64,000 nucleotides of DNA from Candidatus Flexicrinis proximus (GCA_016712885.1 JADJQF010000004.1:1-64000), one strand, 5' to 3'. Shown: positions 18,208 through 27,533, counted from the stretch's first letter. Program-made: numbers and translations. Notes: generated from the letters alone by a model not told the origin.

Positions 18208-18627
18208 TCAGTCGGCCGGGTTTTCGGCGGCGAGCAGCTCTTCGACAAATAAGAGGGGGTTTGTGACGGTGCGGCGCACCGGACAGCGGCCCATGATCTC
18301 CTGAATACGCGCGCGCTGCTCGGTGGTGAGGTCGCCGATCAGCTCGATCTTCTCGCTGATCTCGTGGGCGAAGGGCGCATCCTCGCGCGGCTTGCGCTCC
18401 ATCTCCAGCGTGATGATGACATCCTTGAGCGGCCAGCCTTTACGTTCGGCGTACATTTTGGCGGTGATGGAGGCACAGGCGCCGAGCGCACCCAAGAGGA
18501 GTTCCTCCGGCGTGGCGGCGGTATCGGTTCCGCCGTCATGGATGGGCGAGTCGCCGTGCCAGGTGTGGTGACGGGCGGTAATGGTAGCGTGATGCCCGCC
18601 GTGAGTGCGAACCGTGGTGCCGTGCAT
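18208..18627 (-). CDS. OsmC-family peroxiredoxin-like protein
   Basis: A 139-residue product, the usual OsmC/YhfA length. The two catalytic cysteines are in context: LLLGALGACASITAKMYAE (Cys about 51) and MGRCPVRRTVT (Cys about 114). The central helix is followed by KGWPLKDVIITLEMER. The family reduces organic hydroperoxides through the two Cys in the cytoplasm; YhfA-like members are less well understood. It is a single gene, with an upstream GGAGG site 6-8 bases from ATG. It is the first clear chromosomal gene after the tRNA. Confidence 0.9.
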   Translation of the reverse strand: MHGTTVRTHGGHHATITARHHTWHGDSPIHDGGTDTAATPEELLLGALGACASITAKMYAERKGWPLKDVIITLEMERKPREDAPFAHEISEKIELIGDLTTEQRARIQEIMGRCPVRRTVTNPLLFVEELLAAENPAD

Positions 18628-18768
18628 AGAGAGCCTCCGGGAGTGCCGTGCGGAATGAGACGCGAAGTATCTTACAGTATGACTCTTAGACCCGCTGCCT
18701 GACGCACGCCTTACCCGTTCGCAAAAATCCTCCCGTCACACTAAAATGAGCGGATAAGCACACGGGGA

Positions 18769-20013
18769 ATGGCTATGTTCAACACCGCCATCTTGGAATT
18801 ACTGATTGGCCTGATCTTCATCTTCAGTCTGATGGCGATTCTGGTCACCCAGATGAACACGCTGATCACTAACGCGCGGAACATGCGGGCGATCAACCTG
18901 AAGGAGAGCCTGCAAGATCTAGTGGGTGACAAACAGCTGCAGGCGGAAGTGCTGGTTCACCCCCTGATCAAGCTGGTCGACCCGGCCGAACTGGCGATGA
19001 TGTCACTGAACATCAACGAGGAGATGGCGGAGACGGTGGTCAACGCCCGGCTGACGCGGGTGGCGGACATTTCACCGATCACGTTTGTCGAGGCACTGGT
19101 GAGCATCCTGACGGTGCGCGCATACGGCCCGCTGGAACGCGCGGCGCGGGCGATGGAAGAGAGCGACTCGAAGCAGCGCATCCTGACGCTGCTGGGCGAC
19201 CTGCAGGCGGCGCCGTCTGACGAACGGCTGGCGGCGCTGCGGATGGCGGTCAATGGCGCGACGGCCGGGTCAAGCGAGCCGTCCCCGCTGGCGGCGGCCT
19301 TCGGCGAACTGCAGAGCGGGTTTACCGAAGTGCGCACACGCAACCCGGATCTGATGCCGCTGCTGATCGGTATATCACGTATCAAGACGCCGCCGTTTCG
19401 CGAGGCGCTGCAGGTGATCTTGTACTCAGTCCAGACCCTGCCGGAAGCGCTGCTCAAGCTGCAAACCTGGTTCGGCGACGGCATGCAGCGTTCGTCGACG
19501 ATGTTCAAGGAGAAGCTGCAGAAGCTGTCGCTGATCGTCGCGTGCGTGCTAGTGGTGCTGATGAATGTCGACACGCTGGCGATCACACAGGTGCTGTGGG
19601 ACGACCCCGACCTGCGGGCGGCGCTGGCGGCCAGCGCGAGCGCAAACGCCCGGAATCCCGAGACGGAGTTCGAGACGGGAGAGACGCCGCTATCGACGAG
19701 CCTGATCGACGACGCGCTGGACGCACAGGCGACGGCGCAGAAGCTGGTGGCGCTGAACGTGCCGCTGGGATGGAGCTATGTGCCGCTGACGCCGGAGATG
19801 GCACAGGATGCGGCGACGCTGGGCCTGCCGGATCCGTACAGCGACCAGAACAACCTGTGGAACCTGTGGCCGAGGAACGGCAATCCGGGCTGGTTTTCGC
19901 TGCTGCTGGCCAAGCTGGTCGGGCTGGCGGTATCGGCGATTGCCGCGGCGCAGGGCGCCCCGTTCTGGTTCGATCTGCTGGCGAAATTCACCTCACGGCG
20001 GAACGCGGGATAG
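18769..20013 (+). CDS. Hypothetical membrane protein (414 aa)
   Basis: The N-terminal span (ILELLIGLIFIFSLMAILVT) is followed by a long soluble helical region (residues about 40-255). A second span lies near residues 247-268 (LSLIVACVLVVLMNVDTLAI) and a third near the C-terminus (LLAKLVGLAVSAIAAAQGAP). The sequence ALAITQVLW-type after the second span and the overall layout recall uncharacterised membrane proteins seen in many bacteria, often called hypothetical. No catalytic motif is visible. It is transcribed alone. Confidence 0.75.
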   Translation: MAMFNTAILELLIGLIFIFSLMAILVTQMNTLITNARNMRAINLKESLQDLVGDKQLQAEVLVHPLIKLVDPAELAMMSLNINEEMAETVVNARLTRVADISPITFVEALVSILTVRAYGPLERAARAMEESDSKQRILTLLGDLQAAPSDERLAALRMAVNGATAGSSEPSPLAAAFGELQSGFTEVRTRNPDLMPLLIGISRIKTPPFREALQVILYSVQTLPEALLKLQTWFGDGMQRSSTMFKEKLQKLSLIVACVLVVLMNVDTLAITQVLWDDPDLRAALAASASANARNPETEFETGETPLSTSLIDDALDAQATAQKLVALNVPLGWSYVPLTPEMAQDAATLGLPDPYSDQNNLWNLWPRNGNPGWFSLLLAKLVGLAVSAIAAAQGAPFWFDLLAKFTSRRNAG

Positions 20014-20022
20014 CCAAGAGCA

Positions 20023-20092
20023 ACCTCACCCCCCGGCCCCTCTCCGAGCGGAGAGGGGAGAAGGGCAGCCGAAGAGAGGGGAAGAGGACAGA
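20023..20092. repeat. Pyrimidine-rich palindromic intergenic repeat
   Basis: CCTCACCCCCCGGCCCCTCT, then the inverted repeat CTCTCCGAGCGGAGAGGGGA. Such CCGGCCCCTCTCC elements are common intergenic repeats in GC-rich environmental bacteria. It lies just downstream of the membrane protein gene and may serve as a transcription end. Confidence 0.5.
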
Positions 20093-20186
20093 ATGGATGC
20101 GATCCCGGCGAGACCTCGATTTGCCCGGGACAACTGAGACAGGGTGCGCCTGGCCGCCGGCGGCACCCGCGATCTCAAACGGCTTC

Positions 20187-21029
20187 TTAGGGTTTCACGA
20201 GATTGGGGTCGGCCCTCAAGTTCCGGTAGATGTCCATCGCGGCGACCACGTGCTCCCGAAACCCGGCGGCTGCCGGAAAATCGCTGATGGCCGGCATGCG
20301 TTCGGACGGCGGCTCAAGGCCGGTGCTTCTTAGTGTCCGCAAATACCAGCGATCCTGATGCCCGTCGAGTCCACCAAGCGAAATTGCGCCCGGAGGCAGC
20401 GGCTTCCAGTTCAGCATTCTCACATCGAAGCCAAAACCCAGTGGTTCAAAGTGGGAAAAGAGGCCGCGAAGCACAACCTGAGGGAACTGACGCAGATCGG
20501 TCGTATCGACAAGCACATAGGGGATGTTCTGCTGACGGCACAGAGAGACCTGAGCTTGAAGATCGTCCCAGCCACTTTCTATAACGGGAAACAACGGATT
20601 CTGGCCATCTTCTTCGAGCCGGCGCATTCTTGACAGAATACATAACCGAGGATCGCGTATGAGGAGGATAACGGGTTTCGTGACAAGCCCGGCCAGAAAC
20701 GGAAACCGGCTTCCGACCTGAAAAGTCATTTCTTTGAGCGCGAGCCACCCTTGGCCGGGAGCAAGCGCGTTCAGCTTGATTCCGCCTGCTACGAGGTCAA
20801 TCGGGCTGCGCAGGCGGGAAAGGACATCATTTTCGGTGTCAAAGCGACCATCCTCATGGGCGTAGTAGGTCCTGTCGAACGGTTCGTGGCAGTAGTAGCG
20901 GACAGGCGCGAACTCCCAAAAGATACGCGCCACGGCGGTGGATGCGGACCGCGGCGGTGCAAGAATCAGGACGATCTGTTGGTATCTCTGTTTTACCTCT
21001 GCCTCATCGCGAGGTGTGTCATTGGTCAA
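20187..21029 (-). CDS. Sulfotransferase family protein
   Basis: The frame is open from a TTG at 21,065, but the TTG at 21,029 has a GGGAAGG site 8 bases upstream and is preferred (about 280 aa). The PAPS-binding loop is seen as LAPPRSASTAVARIF (5'-phosphosulfate loop) and the 3'-phosphate motif as LLIRDPRLCILSRMRR. These are the two signatures of the cytosolic/Stf0-type sulfotransferase fold, which transfers sulfate from PAPS to an alcohol or amine. The acceptor is unknown. The downstream gene is repeat-like spacer, and the upstream gene is the 2-TM protein 66 bases away. The pair may form an operon. Confidence 0.75.
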   Translation of the reverse strand: MTNDTPRDEAEVKQRYQQIVLILAPPRSASTAVARIFWEFAPVRYYCHEPFDRTYYAHEDGRFDTENDVLSRLRSPIDLVAGGIKLNALAPGQGWLALKEMTFQVGSRFPFLAGLVTKPVILLIRDPRLCILSRMRRLEEDGQNPLFPVIESGWDDLQAQVSLCRQQNIPYVLVDTTDLRQFPQVVLRGLFSHFEPLGFGFDVRMLNWKPLPPGAISLGGLDGHQDRWYLRTLRSTGLEPPSERMPAISDFPAAAGFREHVVAAMDIYRNLRADPNLVKP

Positions 21030-21095
21030 AGCGATGACCTTCCCAAGAATTCTGTGGATGTACAAATTGGTTAAGACAGCCCCGGCTGGCCTGGA

Positions 21096-22655
21096 TTACC
21101 CGGTCTCCTGGGTACCGCCTTGCAGGCTTTCGGTCTTTTGGCCGAATTCAAGCTGCTCAATGGGCTCGTTGAGGTAGAGCGGCTCGGTAAGAGGGGGTTT
21201 AACATACCTCAAATCCGAGTTTATCTTAAGCGCCTCCAGATAGACATTGTGATGCACCATTTCGAAGTCAAGCTCAATGATGTACTCAATCCAGGGTTCT
21301 TTAGGAGTTTTGCCTAGTGCGCCAATATCGGGATCCCAGTCATGATATTTTGACGAGGATAACGTCTCAAGCTTTCTGCATAGTTCGGCATCATGGTTGT
21401 CGTTACCAGCACCCCAAATGATACTGGCTCTGTCATAATCGGGTTCACCGGCCCGGCTAACTTCCCGATTTTCCTTTCGAGGCGGTTCGTATACAAACTT
21501 ATTCGAGATGCCGAGGATGGTGACCTCAAACCTACCCTTCCCGAGAAAGATACGCGATATCTGATCCTGGCCAACGACGCCAAGTGCGGCCCGATTTCTG
21601 TTCGGCCGATCTTTAGCATGCGGGGGAGCTTTGTAGTCGCGGTGATACTCGTACATCATTAAGTAGTACCTCTTGTTGAGAAAGACGTATTTGACGCCCA
21701 AAGGGCCAATCTCAAGTTCCTCGTTTTCAGGGCTAAAGTACTTGATTGTGACACCATTTAGCCGCCAGTAGTCATCGAGCCTGACAATAGTAGCCTCCGG
21801 ATTGCTGGTGGCCTGGTAGGTATCTCTGAAGACTACATCGAAATAGTCTTGAACATACTGCGCCAACTCTCCCAAGTGATTATCGAACTTGGGAATGAGG
21901 AGGTGGCCGTGGCTGGCAGCAGAGTCTCTTGGTGGGTAGAAACTTTGGACAATCATGCTGTCCAACACGTAGAGATCCATCATTAGTGGAACTTTCGACA
22001 ACCGGATGTCCCAATCGATGTTCTCGTATTTCTTTGACATGAGCCGCAAATATGTCGCGTTATACCGGATTTCTTTCAGTGGGTTTACCCGCTTATTGTT
22101 CTTTTCCAGACTTGTCCGCTGCTGATGCCGAATTTTCGCCGCGTCGGATTCGGGATGCAGAATCAGGATTTCGATCTTCAGCGATTTTGAACGGGAGGCT
22201 AGTGTCTGGTTGATTTCCGCCAGCACCTTTTCAAACTCCTCCCGGGGTTTGACGGTTTGCCCCTCATCTGGATAATCCCGGAGAAGGGGCAGCCAGTTAT
22301 CCATAATCGTAATTCGGCGCTGCCTGTGATTGGCCGATTTGAATTTTGGAAATTCATGATTCAGCAGATGCATATAATCGAAGTCTGGCTGCCTAGACAG
22401 TCTGTTTAGCCGGCCGACATTCTGATAAATCTGATCGAAGGCGATAAAGATCAGTACGGAAACAAGCGCGCCGGTGCCTAAATCAAGTAGAATGCCGATG
22501 GTCCAGGAGTCCTGGGCGGCAGACGGCAGACCGGACAGGCGTTTGCTTTCAAGGATGAAGAACAAACTGACAGCGAAGACTGCTGCAATGATGATTTTCT
22601 TGACGTGTCTATCGAAGACGTTCCTGGCTTTTCGCGAGAAGTCCGACCACCGCAT
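21096..22655 (-). CDS. 2-TM protein with a large cytoplasmic domain of unknown function
   Basis: The ATG at 22,655 (MRWSDFSRKARN) is chosen for its GGAGGG site 7 bases ahead; the frame is open to 22,733. Two membrane spans lie near residues 20-38 (IIIAAVFAVSLFFILE) and 55-78 (GILLDLGTGALVSVLIFIAF). About 440 soluble residues follow. Segments such as ITIMDNWLPLL, LKIEILILHPESDAAKIR and LYVLDSMIVQSFYPPRDSA resemble the PLD-like/DUF5919-type fold but without an HKD catalytic motif. It is less GC-rich than its neighbours and may be acquired. A membrane effector or sensor role is possible. No function can be assigned. Confidence 0.65.
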   Translation of the reverse strand: MRWSDFSRKARNVFDRHVKKIIIAAVFAVSLFFILESKRLSGLPSAAQDSWTIGILLDLGTGALVSVLIFIAFDQIYQNVGRLNRLSRQPDFDYMHLLNHEFPKFKSANHRQRRITIMDNWLPLLRDYPDEGQTVKPREEFEKVLAEINQTLASRSKSLKIEILILHPESDAAKIRHQQRTSLEKNNKRVNPLKEIRYNATYLRLMSKKYENIDWDIRLSKVPLMMDLYVLDSMIVQSFYPPRDSAASHGHLLIPKFDNHLGELAQYVQDYFDVVFRDTYQATSNPEATIVRLDDYWRLNGVTIKYFSPENEELEIGPLGVKYVFLNKRYYLMMYEYHRDYKAPPHAKDRPNRNRAALGVVGQDQISRIFLGKGRFEVTILGISNKFVYEPPRKENREVSRAGEPDYDRASIIWGAGNDNHDAELCRKLETLSSSKYHDWDPDIGALGKTPKEPWIEYIIELDFEMVHHNVYLEALKINSDLRYVKPPLTEPLYLNEPIEQLEFGQKTESLQGGTQETG

Positions 22656-22733
22656 GCCGCAGCCCTCCGAGCCTTGACTTAATACATTACGAAGCAGCGT
22701 GCGAAATGTAACCAATATACAAACAGTTGCCAA

Positions 22734-23942
22734 GTGAACCCTATGAACTCACGAGACTATGCCTTTCTTACCACAGCATTAGGCGTGCGGGTGCTGGCGG
22801 ACCTGGCTGCGGCGGACCTGTCGGACGCGGGGACGCTGGGGCTGCTGACGCGGCTGCGCAAAACGCTGGCGCCTGAACAGGCCGCGGCGGCGGTCGAGCA
22901 GGCGAAACTGCGCGTGAAGGCTGCAGCGAAGTTTGGCGCCGATGCGGAGCGCATGTTCTTCACACGGGATGGACTGGAACAGGCCAGCGATCCACGCATC
23001 CGGCGCTACCGCGCCGCTGAAGCGAGTGGAAGAGCGTTGATCATCGACGCATGCTGCGGGATCGGCACGGACGCGCTGAGTTTTGCGGCCGCGCCGGGAG
23101 AGCGCCGGACGGTGCTGGGGCTTGATCTGGACGCGGTACGGGTGGAAGTGGCGCGGTACAACGCCGCGGCGCTCGGCCTCGACAACGCGCGATTCGAGGT
23201 GCTGGATGTGAGGCGGCCGCTGCCTGAAACGGCCGAACTGGTCTTCTTCGATCCGGCTCGGCGCGACTCAAACGGCCGCCGGCTGCAGCATGTCGAGCAG
23301 TATCTGCCGGCGCTGTCGAGCCTGAAGGCCTGGGACGCGCCGTATGTCTGGGCGAAGCTGTCGCCGGCGGTCGATCTGGACGAAACCCGCGCTTACGGCG
23401 GCCTGATCGAGTTCCACTCGGTGGACGGCGACCTGAAAGAAGCGATGCTGCGTATAAACCGCATCCCGACCCCGGCCAACGCTTTCGACGGCCAACTGAC
23501 CTCGGCGATCCGGCACGATGCCGGCGGCGCAGAGGTGTGGAAGTGGCGCAAGGCACCGCCCGCAGTGGACGAACGCGAACCGCGCGGCTGGCTGCTTGAA
23601 CCCGATCCAGCCTTGATGCGCGCCGGATACGTCCAACACCTGGCGGCACAGCTCGGCGCGGCGCAGCTTGACGCGACGATCGCCTATCTGACGATCGACG
23701 CGCGGCCCGATACGCCGTGGGCGCGGGCCTGGGAAATCCTGGACTGGATGCCGTTCTCCCTGAAACGGCTCAAAGCTACTCTGCGCGCGCAAGGGGTCGG
23801 GCGCGTCACGGTCAAAAAGCGCGGTCACGCGATGACCCCCGAAGACCTACAGGCCGCGCTCCGGCTGGATGGCAAGGGCGAGGAGCGCGTGGTGGTGCTG
23901 ACCCGCGTGAAAGGCCAACCCGCAGTGATTATCTGCCGGTGA
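22734..23942 (+). CDS. SAM-dependent methyltransferase with THUMP-like domain
   Basis: About 402 aa. The start is GTG at 22,734 or ATG at 22,743. The class I methyltransferase core has a SAM-binding motif I IIDACCGIGTDALSFAA, motif II VLGLDLDAVR and a catalytic-type FFDPARRDSNGRR in place of the NPPY signature. The C-terminal about 100 residues (PFSLKRLKATLRAQGVGRVT...) match the THUMP-like domain described for actinobacterial and Chloroflexi proteins. RNA is the likely substrate by family analogy. It is divergent from the 2-TM gene. Confidence 0.8.
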   Translation: MNPMNSRDYAFLTTALGVRVLADLAAADLSDAGTLGLLTRLRKTLAPEQAAAAVEQAKLRVKAAAKFGADAERMFFTRDGLEQASDPRIRRYRAAEASGRALIIDACCGIGTDALSFAAAPGERRTVLGLDLDAVRVEVARYNAAALGLDNARFEVLDVRRPLPETAELVFFDPARRDSNGRRLQHVEQYLPALSSLKAWDAPYVWAKLSPAVDLDETRAYGGLIEFHSVDGDLKEAMLRINRIPTPANAFDGQLTSAIRHDAGGAEVWKWRKAPPAVDEREPRGWLLEPDPALMRAGYVQHLAAQLGAAQLDATIAYLTIDARPDTPWARAWEILDWMPFSLKRLKATLRAQGVGRVTVKKRGHAMTPEDLQAALRLDGKGEERVVVLTRVKGQPAVIICR

Positions 23943-23980
23943 ATGATGAATGATGAATAGTGACGCATGACGATGGGAGG

Positions 23981-24560
23981 GTGGAGGCGCTGCCTCCACA
24001 CCACCGCGAGAGGGTTGTCACCCTCTCGACTCCCCTCTCTGCGGCGGGTCCGCGCAAGCGCGCACCCGCCGCCGATGGTGCCGATGAATGATGAATGACG
24101 GATAGTGACGCATGACGATGGGAGGGTGGAGGCGCTGCCTCCACACCACCGCGAGAGGGTTGTCACCCTCTCGACTCCCCTCTCTGTGAAAAGAACAGGC
24201 AAGCCCGTTCTTTTCGCCGCGGGAGGCGACGGCTTGCAAACATCTGCCCAGGCCTGGGACGGACTATCAGCACGATGGGAGGTGGAGGCGCTGCCTCCAC
24301 ACCACCGCGAGAGGGTTGTCACCCTCTCGACTCCCCTCTCGGCGAAAAGAACAGGCAGGCCCGTTCTTTTCGCCGCGGGAGGCGACGGCTTGCAAACTTC
24401 TGCCCAGGCCTGGGACGGACTATCAGCACGATGGGAGGTGGAGGCAGCGCCTCCACACCACCGCGAGAGGGTGACAACCCGCTCGACTCCCCTCTCTGTG
24501 AAAAGAACAGGCAAGCCCGTTCTTTTCGCCGCGGGAGACGCAGGCCTGCAAACATCTGGC
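23981..24560 (+). repeat. Three-hairpin repeat, four tandem-spaced copies (R1-R4)
   Basis: Copies start at 23,981, 24,126, 24,282 and 24,438. Each has hairpin 1 (GTGGAGGCGCTGCCTCCAC), hairpin 2 (CGAGAGGGTTGTCACCCTCTCG) and hairpin 3 (for example GCGAAAAGAAC...GTTCTTTTCGC), plus a G/C-rich tail. R1 has a different but still paired third stem (GCGGCGGGT/ACCCGCCGC). The whole 23,943-24,617 gap is made of this; open frames across it are by-products of the repeat. Confidence 0.85.
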
Positions 24561-24617
24561 GCGGGTTGAAGGGACCGACAAAGAACGCGGAGCGATGACG
24601 CCACAAACGGTGATGGG

Positions 24618-25175
24618 CTAGCCCCCAAGGTCAGGCGAGGGCGGACGGAAGTCGAAATTGGGCGAGCGGCGGTCGTGGGGGTTTGCCTCGCGAACGGTGG
24701 GGGGGTGGGCGCGATCGATGACGGCCGGATCGTTGGCGACGGGGTTGGGCCGCACATAGGGCTGTACCTGGGTGTGGGGAATGTCAGGGCGCAGGCCGTG
24801 GTCATAGGGCGAGGCGGGGTTGGGCGGCGAATAGGGTTTGGCGGCTGCCGGTTCGGGCTGCGGCTCAGGGGCGACGGGTGGCACGGGAGGCGCGGGAGCG
24901 AAGCCCGGATCTGTCATGCCGGCGGCAGTATCGCCGTCTTCGGGTTCATCTTCGCCGAAGTCCCAGATGATCTGGGTATCCGTCCAGTCTATGGGCGGGG
25001 CCTTACGTTTGGAGAGGTGATCGAGAAAACGGTCAACAACGGCGGCAGCGGCGGCGCGGTGGTGGATGGGGGCGGCCTGAACCACTTCGGGATCGTTGAG
25101 GGATTCGACAAGGTAGAGACCGGCCACGATAAGCTGTTCGGTCAGTTGTTCAATCTGGGCTGAGAAGTCGCGCAT
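24618..25175 (-). CDS. Hypothetical Pro-rich protein (185 aa)
   Basis: The ATG at 25,175 follows AAGGATCACCC, a good site, and is preferred to the open frame that extends through the LexA-like boxes. Residues 1-80 form a helical domain (MRDFSAQIEQLTEQLIVAG...RFLDHLSKRKAPPIDWTD). The rest is a low-complexity Pro/Ala/Asn-rich tail (APAPPVPPVAPEPQPEPAAA). No signal peptide and no known family. The double CGAAC-type box about 70-100 bases upstream may control it. Confidence 0.65.
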   Translation of the reverse strand: MRDFSAQIEQLTEQLIVAGLYLVESLNDPEVVQAAPIHHRAAAAAVVDRFLDHLSKRKAPPIDWTDTQIIWDFGEDEPEDGDTAAGMTDPGFAPAPPVPPVAPEPQPEPAAAKPYSPPNPASPYDHGLRPDIPHTQVQPYVRPNPVANDPAVIDRAHPPTVREANPHDRRSPNFDFRPPSPDLGG

Positions 25176-25246
25176 GGGTGATCCTTTCATATTGGGCACA
25201 TCCTTTAAGCATACGGAGATTTCCGGCGGAATCAGAAACAAATGTT

Positions 25247-25272
25247 CGAACATTTGTTCGAACATTTGTTTG
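25247..25272. promoter_or_regulatory. Two overlapping LexA/SOS-box-like sites
   Basis: CGAACATTTGTTCG (25,247-25,260) and CGAACATTTGTTTG (25,259-25,272) share two bases. The pattern fits the Gram-positive/actinobacterial SOS-box consensus CGAACATATGTTCG with one or two mismatches. It lies between the end of the cdaR-like gene and the start of the Pro-rich protein gene (leftward). Confidence 0.5.
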
Positions 25273-25346
25273 AACAGATTTTGAGGGAAAAACTGCAAAA
25301 AGCTCTCATCTCCGGCTCATGTTGCGAGGCGGGGACGGGAGGGCGG

Positions 25347-26567
25347 TTATTCGTTCTCGATGATGACGCCGACGGTGCCGGGGATGACGCGCACCTCATC
25401 GGTGGCGTCGGCAATGGCGGCGTCCGGCTCAAGGTCATACGTGCCGGCGATGAGGCCGTCGACATCGATGGTCACGGTGATATCGGCGGCGGTAAGGTGA
25501 TCGAGCAGGGTTTGGGGGCCGGTGACGAGGACGGTGACGCGGCTGGGGATGGCGCGGACGCGCTGGCCAGCGGAGGCGCCGAGGACGGTGACGGGGATGT
25601 CATCAAACTGAGCCTGGGCGACACGGGCTTCGACGACGATGCTCACATCGACGGCCTGCCCGGCGAGGACGGTGACTTCGCCATTGGCGAGGGCTTCCGG
25701 CAGGATGAGCGGCACGCTGACGGTAAAGCTTTCGGTGCGGTCGATGAGGCTGATGGTGGCGGTATCGAGCAGGTCGGGCAGCAGGGCGAGCGCCGCGGGC
25801 GAGCCGCGGACAGTTGCGGTCTGCGGCGAGTAGGTATCGAGGCGCACAACATAGCCGGCGGGGGCGCTGTCGAAGTCGACCAGCGGGCGGATCGAGACAT
25901 CGACGACGTCTTCGCGCTGGCGGACATCGACGGTGACGGTGACGGTGTCCTGACCGAGGGTGATGTCGGAGAGGATGGTGCCGGCGGCGCTGACCGGGAC
26001 GAGGACGATGTCTTCGGAGAACTGGGTACGGCGGTCGCTGAGGTCGATGGTGGCGCGCAGGCTTTCGACGCGGTCAACGGCCGAGAGGGTGCCGGTGACA
26101 AGCACCTGGGTGGTACTGAGCTGCGGTTCGCCGCGCAGGTAACCGGTGGACGGCTCGCCGAGGATGACGACTTCGACGGGTTTCTGGCGCGCCTGGCGCT
26201 GCTCGAGGATGACGGTGATCTGGGCGGGGCGCGTATCGACGGTGGCGCGGCGCGGGGTGGAGACTTCGAGCTGGACGGCGTGGGTGCCGGGGGGGAGATT
26301 GCTGATGTCGGCGCGAACGGTGAGGTCTTCGGCGGTCATAAGCTGGCGGACGGACTCGCGGGCGCGGACGTTGACGGAGACGGAGCGGCGCAGGTTGGTG
26401 CGATTGGTGAGCATCATGGCGTCGTTCTCGATCAGCTGGATCGGGACGTTATTGAAGACGGTGATGCCGATGGGGTCGACCTGGAAGGTGGCGACGAGCC
26501 AGACCATAAAGGCGAGGGCGACGGAGGTAGCAAACCAGAGCGCGTTGCCGCGGACACTGCGCATCAT
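25347..26567 (-). CDS. cdaR: YbbR-domain protein, CdaR-like regulator of CdaA
   Basis: A 406-residue product with an N-terminal membrane anchor (ALWFATSVALAFMVWLVATF). Three to four YbbR repeats follow (VPIQL..., VEVVILGEPSTGYL, VSIRPLVDFDSAPAGY, IPVTVLGASAGQRVRAIPSR). The start overlaps the cdaA stop (ATGA). In Firmicutes, CdaR binds the diadenylate cyclase CdaA at the membrane and controls c-di-AMP synthesis, and the same pairing here supports that role. Confidence 0.85.
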   Translation of the reverse strand: MMRSVRGNALWFATSVALAFMVWLVATFQVDPIGITVFNNVPIQLIENDAMMLTNRTNLRRSVSVNVRARESVRQLMTAEDLTVRADISNLPPGTHAVQLEVSTPRRATVDTRPAQITVILEQRQARQKPVEVVILGEPSTGYLRGEPQLSTTQVLVTGTLSAVDRVESLRATIDLSDRRTQFSEDIVLVPVSAAGTILSDITLGQDTVTVTVDVRQREDVVDVSIRPLVDFDSAPAGYVVRLDTYSPQTATVRGSPAALALLPDLLDTATISLIDRTESFTVSVPLILPEALANGEVTVLAGQAVDVSIVVEARVAQAQFDDIPVTVLGASAGQRVRAIPSRVTVLVTGPQTLLDHLTAADITVTIDVDGLIAGTYDLEPDAAIADATDEVRVIPGTVGVIIENE

Positions 26568-27421
26568 GAGGCTGCTCCACGGTTGCGGCGGAAGAAGGCG
26601 GCAGCGCGCAGCTTGATGCGGGAGAGGAAGGTGACGGTGACTGCCTGCTGGGGGTTGTAGAAACTCTCAAGGAGGGCGCGCAGGCGATCCTGTTCGACGC
26701 GGCTGAGCATACGTCCGCCCTGGGTGATGGCGACACGGCCGGTTTCCTCGCTGACGAGGACGCAGACGGCATCGCTGACCTCGCTGATGCCGAGGGCGGC
26801 ACGGTGGCGCGTGCCCATTTTGCGGGTGGGCAGGTTGCGGCTGGCGGTGAGGGGCAGGACGGCGGCGGCGGCGGCGACTTTTCCGTCGCGCCCGATGATG
26901 ATGGCGCCGTCGTGCAGCTCGGTTTTGGGCCAGAAGATGGTCAGGAGAAGCTGAGAGGTGACGGCGGCGTTGAGGGGGATGCCGGTGCGGACAAAATCGC
27001 CGAGGGTGCTGTCGCGCTCAAGGACGATCAGGGCGCCGTGGCGGCGTTCGGAGAGCTTCTCGACGGCCTGCACGACCTCCTCGATGATGGTTGCGCGGAG
27101 GTCTTCGGTTTTCTGGGTGGTGTTGAAGATGGTGCCGCGGCCGATCTGTTCGAGGGCGCGGCGGAGTTCGGGCTGAAAGATGACGGGAATGGCGACGGCG
27201 ACCACGGTCAGGAGGTTGGAGATGACCCAGCCGAGAGCTTGAAGTTGGAGGAGGGAGGCGAGGACGATCATGCCGACGATGAGCAGGAGCGTGCCGCGCA
27301 GAAGCGCGACGGCCTGAGTGCCGCGGAAGAGCAGACTCGCGCCGAAAAACAACACCGCGACGATCAGAATATCGATGATCGCGCGCAGGTCGAGGTTATC
27401 GAGCGCCCACATGAGTTCCAC
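26564..27421 (-). CDS. cdaA: Diadenylate cyclase CdaA (DisA_N domain)
   Basis: A 285-residue product, standard CdaA length. Three N-terminal membrane spans (IIDILIVAVLFFGASLLF; ALLRGTLLLIVGMIVLASLL; VISNLLTVVAVAIPVIF) are followed by a DisA_N catalytic domain. The motifs are LHDGAIIIGRDGKV (DGA), GTRHRAALGISEVSDA (RHR) and VLVSEETGRVAI. It condenses two ATP to c-di-AMP, a messenger for potassium and osmotic homeostasis. It overlaps cdaR by 4 bases, the usual order. The start at 27,421 is the first ATG after a weak purine stretch. Confidence 0.95.
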   Translation of the reverse strand: MELMWALDNLDLRAIIDILIVAVLFFGASLLFRGTQAVALLRGTLLLIVGMIVLASLLQLQALGWVISNLLTVVAVAIPVIFQPELRRALEQIGRGTIFNTTQKTEDLRATIIEEVVQAVEKLSERRHGALIVLERDSTLGDFVRTGIPLNAAVTSQLLLTIFWPKTELHDGAIIIGRDGKVAAAAAVLPLTASRNLPTRKMGTRHRAALGISEVSDAVCVLVSEETGRVAITQGGRMLSRVEQDRLRALLESFYNPQQAVTVTFLSRIKLRAAAFFRRNRGAAS

Positions 27422-27533
27422 TATAGCTGTTTCCCTTTGCAGCGCAGAACCGGCCGGGAAGCCTTTAGACGACCTGCGAGGACGTGAGACGATCGCAGGG
27501 GAAGGCGGCCGATCCGCGCGTTAGACTGCGCGC

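Noticed and set aside
22734..22742. Choice between GTG and ATG start of the THUMP-like methyltransferase
   Set aside because: Not decided: both are within three codons and no strong ribosome site separates them.
23981..24560. Possible CRISPR array
   Set aside because: Units are about 150 bases with internal hairpins, the intervals are not unique spacers, and no cas genes are present.
24105..24805. Open frames of 90-320 codons on both strands across the repeat cluster
   Set aside because: They encode only translations of the three-hairpin repeat, have no start signal and overlap each other on both strands.
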